From contig NZ_NESK01000012.1 of NCBI RefSeq assembly GCF_003063415.1, positions 47,788 through 111,787 of the forward strand: a DNA stretch of 64,000 nucleotides. The letters are read 5' to 3'. This document shows positions 61,557 to 64,000 of this stretch, piece after piece. Each line of letters opens with the position of its first letter. Position 1 is the first letter of the stretch. Position numbers and translations under genes: made by a program. The stretch comes from Limnohabitans sp. 2KL-17. Its GTDB lineage: Bacteria; Pseudomonadota; Gammaproteobacteria; Burkholderiales; Burkholderiaceae_C. The notes below the pieces were generated by a model that saw only the letters and a list, made by a program, of their open reading frames with translations, ran no database searches and was not told the origin of the DNA.

Positions 61557-63803
61557 ATGGGACAACCCGTTGCTTCTCATGAGCGCAATGCTTATTGGAC
61601 AGGCCGTGCAGATCAGTTGTACCAAGCCAAAAAATATCGGGAATGTATCGTTGCTTGCCAAGCGGGTTTAAAACGCACACCTCATGAAATCAAGCTGCAT
61701 GATTTTTGTGCCCTGTCGTATTTGCAGACAAACCAAGACCAAAAAGCCATCGAAAGTTATGCACAAATCTTAAAGTTCAGTCCGCTGCACTGCTTGGCCA
61801 ATCTGAACATTGCGAAAATTCACTTCAAGCACCAGGCCCATGAGTTGGCTTTGCCTTTTCTCAAAAAGTGTCAAACGGCTGCTGAGCAACCAGAACTCGT
61901 GCATTTGTTGACTGGCCGTTGCCACGAAACCATGGGCGCTTATGCGGAAGCGGTCAACAGTTATGCCGAACTCTTAAGCATCGACCCGCATAACGTCACG
62001 GCTTACGTCCGCATGGCCACCAGTTTGAACCTGCTCAAACAGACCCAAGGCGCTGTCGACCTTCTAGACATGGCGATAAAGCTTATTCCTGACAGCAATG
62101 ATCTGCTTTTTTGCAAAGCCCTTCTGTTGATGGAGCGAGGGCTTAACGTATCTGCCCTTGAAGCCTTCGAAGCACTCCATGCCAACGGCAAGGCGACGGC
62201 TCACCAACTGTGCGGCCATGCTGAAGTGCTTTGCCGAATGAAAAAGATGGATGCAGCCATCGAAAAATACGAAGAAGCTCTGCAACTGGAGCCCAAACGC
62301 GTTACAGCACTGATTAATTATGGAAATCTTTTGTCACGGCTCAAACGCATGGACGAGGCCATCGACAAGTTTGAAATGGTTTTGACCATTGATCCAAAAA
62401 ATAGCATGGCCTTGGGCAATATCTCCACCGCTATGCTCATTAAAAGAGATCTGAACAAGGCCTGGGAGTATGCGGAGCGGGCCTGCGAGGTGAACCCATC
62501 GGCATCAGGCTCATTCCTTTACACCATGTGCTTCCATTGCGATTGGGCCAAATACGACGCCACACTTGATGTCTTGAAAAATGATGAGAAATGCGAGTAC
62601 TCGGGCCCCTTCGTACCCATCATTTTTTCGAATGACGCTGAAGTGCATCTCAAATACAACCAGAGTTGGGCGAAGAAAGTAACCGCGACGGGTATTTTGG
62701 GGCCTTTGAAAAAATACCAACACCATTCAAAAATAAAAATTGGCTACTATTCATGCGATTTTTTCAACCATGCAACGGCCATGTTGATAGAGGGCATGCT
62801 CAAAGCGCACAACCGTGACAAATTTGAACTGCACGCATTTTCATTAGATGTCAGTCGACAGGATGAATACACCGAGCGGCTGCGACTTCTGTTTGACCAT
62901 TACCACGAGGTTTACCATTACAGTGATCGTGCTGTAGTCAACTTGTCACGCGAACTGGAAATTGACATTGCGATTGACCTAAAGGGGTACACGGAAGGCA
63001 GCCGCCCAACTATTTTCGCTGAGCGCGCAGCACCGGTTCAAATCAATTTTCTGGGTTACCCAGGCACCATGGGCGCAAGTTTCATCGATTACATCGTGGC
63101 CGATCACACCTTGATCACGCCAGACAATCAGGAGTTTTTCACCGAAGAAGTGATTTATATGCCTGACTGCTACCAACCCAATAACAACGGCAGACCAAAG
63201 CCCGACCTGACACAAGCTAGGCCAAGTGACCTTCCAGAAAATAAATTCGTATTTTGTAGCTTCAACAACGCCTACAAAATTACACCTTCACAATTCAAGC
63301 TTTGGATGCGCATTTTGCGACAAGCTCCCAACAGCGTATTCTGGATGTTGAAATCTACAGAGCGGGCTCAAAGCAATTTGCTTCGCTATGCTGCAGAAGA
63401 AGGCATCGATCCAAACAGGATTATTTTCGCCTCATTCTTGCCTGAGGCTCAACATTTGACACGTTTGTCACATGCAGATCTCTTTCTCGACACCTTCCCA
63501 TGCAACGCACACACTACGGCATCGGATGCGCTTTGGGCAGGCGTTCCATTGGTCACCCGCGCCGGACAAACATTTGCCAGCCGAGTCGCCAGTAGCTTAT
63601 TGCATGCAACTGGTCTGGCAGAGCTGACGGTACACAATGAAGAAGACTACGAAGCCTTGGCGCTTCGCATTTACAACGATGCTACTCTTTTACGAAGTTT
63701 GAAAAATCGAGTCAAGCACGGTATCGATAACGGTCCACTTTATGACACACCATTATTTACGCGTAATTTTGAAACCGCTATTGAGAAAATATACCAAGGA
63801 TAA
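61557..63803 (+). CDS. TPR-containing glycosyltransferase, SPINDLY/GT41 type
   Basis: This looks like a bacterial homologue of O-GlcNAc transferase. TPR units fill about residues 10-330. From residue 390 the two-lobe catalytic part follows: KIGYYSCDFFNHATAMLIEGMLKAH, DIAIDLKGYTEGSRPTIFAERAAPVQINFLGYPGTMGASFIDYIVAD, FVFCSFNNAYKITPSQFKLWMRIL, ADLFLDTFPCNAHTTASDALWAGVPLVTRAG and the C-terminal lobe. Such enzymes sit beside flagellin genes in several bacteria and glycosylate flagellin on serine/threonine. The gene is visibly more AT-rich than the flagellar genes before it. The donor sugar is not known. The protein has 748 residues. Confidence 0.9.
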   Translation: MGQPVASHERNAYWTGRADQLYQAKKYRECIVACQAGLKRTPHEIKLHDFCALSYLQTNQDQKAIESYAQILKFSPLHCLANLNIAKIHFKHQAHELALPFLKKCQTAAEQPELVHLLTGRCHETMGAYAEAVNSYAELLSIDPHNVTAYVRMATSLNLLKQTQGAVDLLDMAIKLIPDSNDLLFCKALLLMERGLNVSALEAFEALHANGKATAHQLCGHAEVLCRMKKMDAAIEKYEEALQLEPKRVTALINYGNLLSRLKRMDEAIDKFEMVLTIDPKNSMALGNISTAMLIKRDLNKAWEYAERACEVNPSASGSFLYTMCFHCDWAKYDATLDVLKNDEKCEYSGPFVPIIFSNDAEVHLKYNQSWAKKVTATGILGPLKKYQHHSKIKIGYYSCDFFNHATAMLIEGMLKAHNRDKFELHAFSLDVSRQDEYTERLRLLFDHYHEVYHYSDRAVVNLSRELEIDIAIDLKGYTEGSRPTIFAERAAPVQINFLGYPGTMGASFIDYIVADHTLITPDNQEFFTEEVIYMPDCYQPNNNGRPKPDLTQARPSDLPENKFVFCSFNNAYKITPSQFKLWMRILRQAPNSVFWMLKSTERAQSNLLRYAAEEGIDPNRIIFASFLPEAQHLTRLSHADLFLDTFPCNAHTTASDALWAGVPLVTRAGQTFASRVASSLLHATGLAELTVHNEEDYEALALRIYNDATLLRSLKNRVKHGIDNGPLYDTPLFTRNFETAIEKIYQG

Positions 63804-63876
63804 AGGTATTTTGAACGTAGTTGATTTTAAGTTTCAATCAATAATATCAAGCACTCAATAGAGTTCTATTTAACAG

Positions 63877-64000
63877 GCTGCTGAAATACTCCCATGTTTA
63901 GGTCCACGCCGAGCCCCTGAGAAACGTTAATTGTTGAGCAACTACACGGACACATGATGCGCGGCGCTGACACCTTCACCGAGAGCCTTTTCACGATGCG
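63877..64000 (+). mobile_element. Left end of an IS5-family-like insertion sequence (partial)
   Basis: From about 63877 the sequence changes from AT-rich intergenic DNA to a GC-balanced block that begins GGCTGCTGAAATACTCCCATG, which resembles the terminal inverted repeat of IS5-group elements. It holds the start of a transposase gene and runs off the window. Its right end and target duplication cannot be seen. Confidence 0.65.
63954..64000 (+). CDS. Transposase, N-terminal fragment (partial)
   Basis: The frame reads MMRGADTFTESLFTMR and is cut by the window end. MRGADTFTESLFTMR is a start I remember from IS5-family transposases. The true start may be the second ATG at 63957. Whether the gene is intact is unknown. 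Confidence 0.65.
   Translation, partial: MMRGADTFTESLFTM

Overview
The window looks like chromosomal DNA of a motile betaproteobacterium of the order Burkholderiales, most likely Comamonadaceae-like. That placement is inferred from protein resemblance and from the gene order exbB-exbD-lpxK-Trm112-like-kdsB-adk; no database was searched.

Bases 1-17,000 hold housekeeping and metabolic genes. They are the end of an SDR gene, sodB and xseA (minus strand), the exbBD-lpxK-kdsB-adk envelope and nucleotide block, a cytoplasmic-type asparaginase diverging from lexA (two LexA boxes lie between them), a D-2-hydroxyacid dehydrogenase, and an acyl-CoA / phenylacetate-type set. That set comprises a PaaH-like dehydrogenase, an enoyl-CoA hydratase, a Crp/Fnr regulator, an ACAD-associated phosphotransferase and an acyl-CoA dehydrogenase. 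A GST and tRNA-Pro(TGG) and tRNA-Arg(TCT) close the section. Two short repeat families lie here: a ~62-64 bp palindromic element flanking sodB in opposite orientations, and a 40 bp tandem hairpin repeat after paaH.

Bases 17,000-61,000 are almost entirely a flagellar and motility island. The minus-strand block is flhA-flhF-flhG-fliA-two unknown genes, followed by fliS. It diverges from fliKLMNOPQR-flhB plus three unknown genes. Then come a surface-adhesin-E-like/FemAB-like pair, a small membrane gene with motAB and an unknown anchored protein, a FleQ-like sigma-54 activator, and a sigma-28-type operon of flgP, a FlgT-like gene, a LysM/FimV-like gene, a second FliK-like gene and an FhlB (FlhB C-terminus) gene. 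flgN-flgM and flgA run on the minus strand, and flgBCDEFGHIJKL-fliD-flaG-two flagellins run on the plus strand. The MS ring, FliG, ATPase and fliE-fliJ genes are not in this window.

The regulatory hierarchy can be read from the DNA. Sites of the form GG-N10-GC with sigma-54 character stand before flhA, fliK and flgB. Seven sites of the form TCAAG-N14-NCCGAT stand before fliS, flgM, the motAB operon, flgP, fliD, flaG and fliC and fit sigma-28 (FliA). This suggests FleQ-like/sigma-54 control of the middle genes, and FliA/FlgM control of motor, filament, cap and outer-ring genes.

Bases 61,000-64,000 hold a small helical-repeat protein and a TPR-glycosyltransferase of the SPINDLY/GT41 type, a candidate flagellin glycosyltransferase in visibly AT-richer DNA. 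The left end of an IS5-family-like insertion sequence runs off the edge. The most unusual features are the 779-residue hook protein with two related internal modules, the FlgJ without a muramidase domain, the NPEH site in FlhB together with a separate FhlB and second FliK, and the unassigned genes embedded in flagellar operons.
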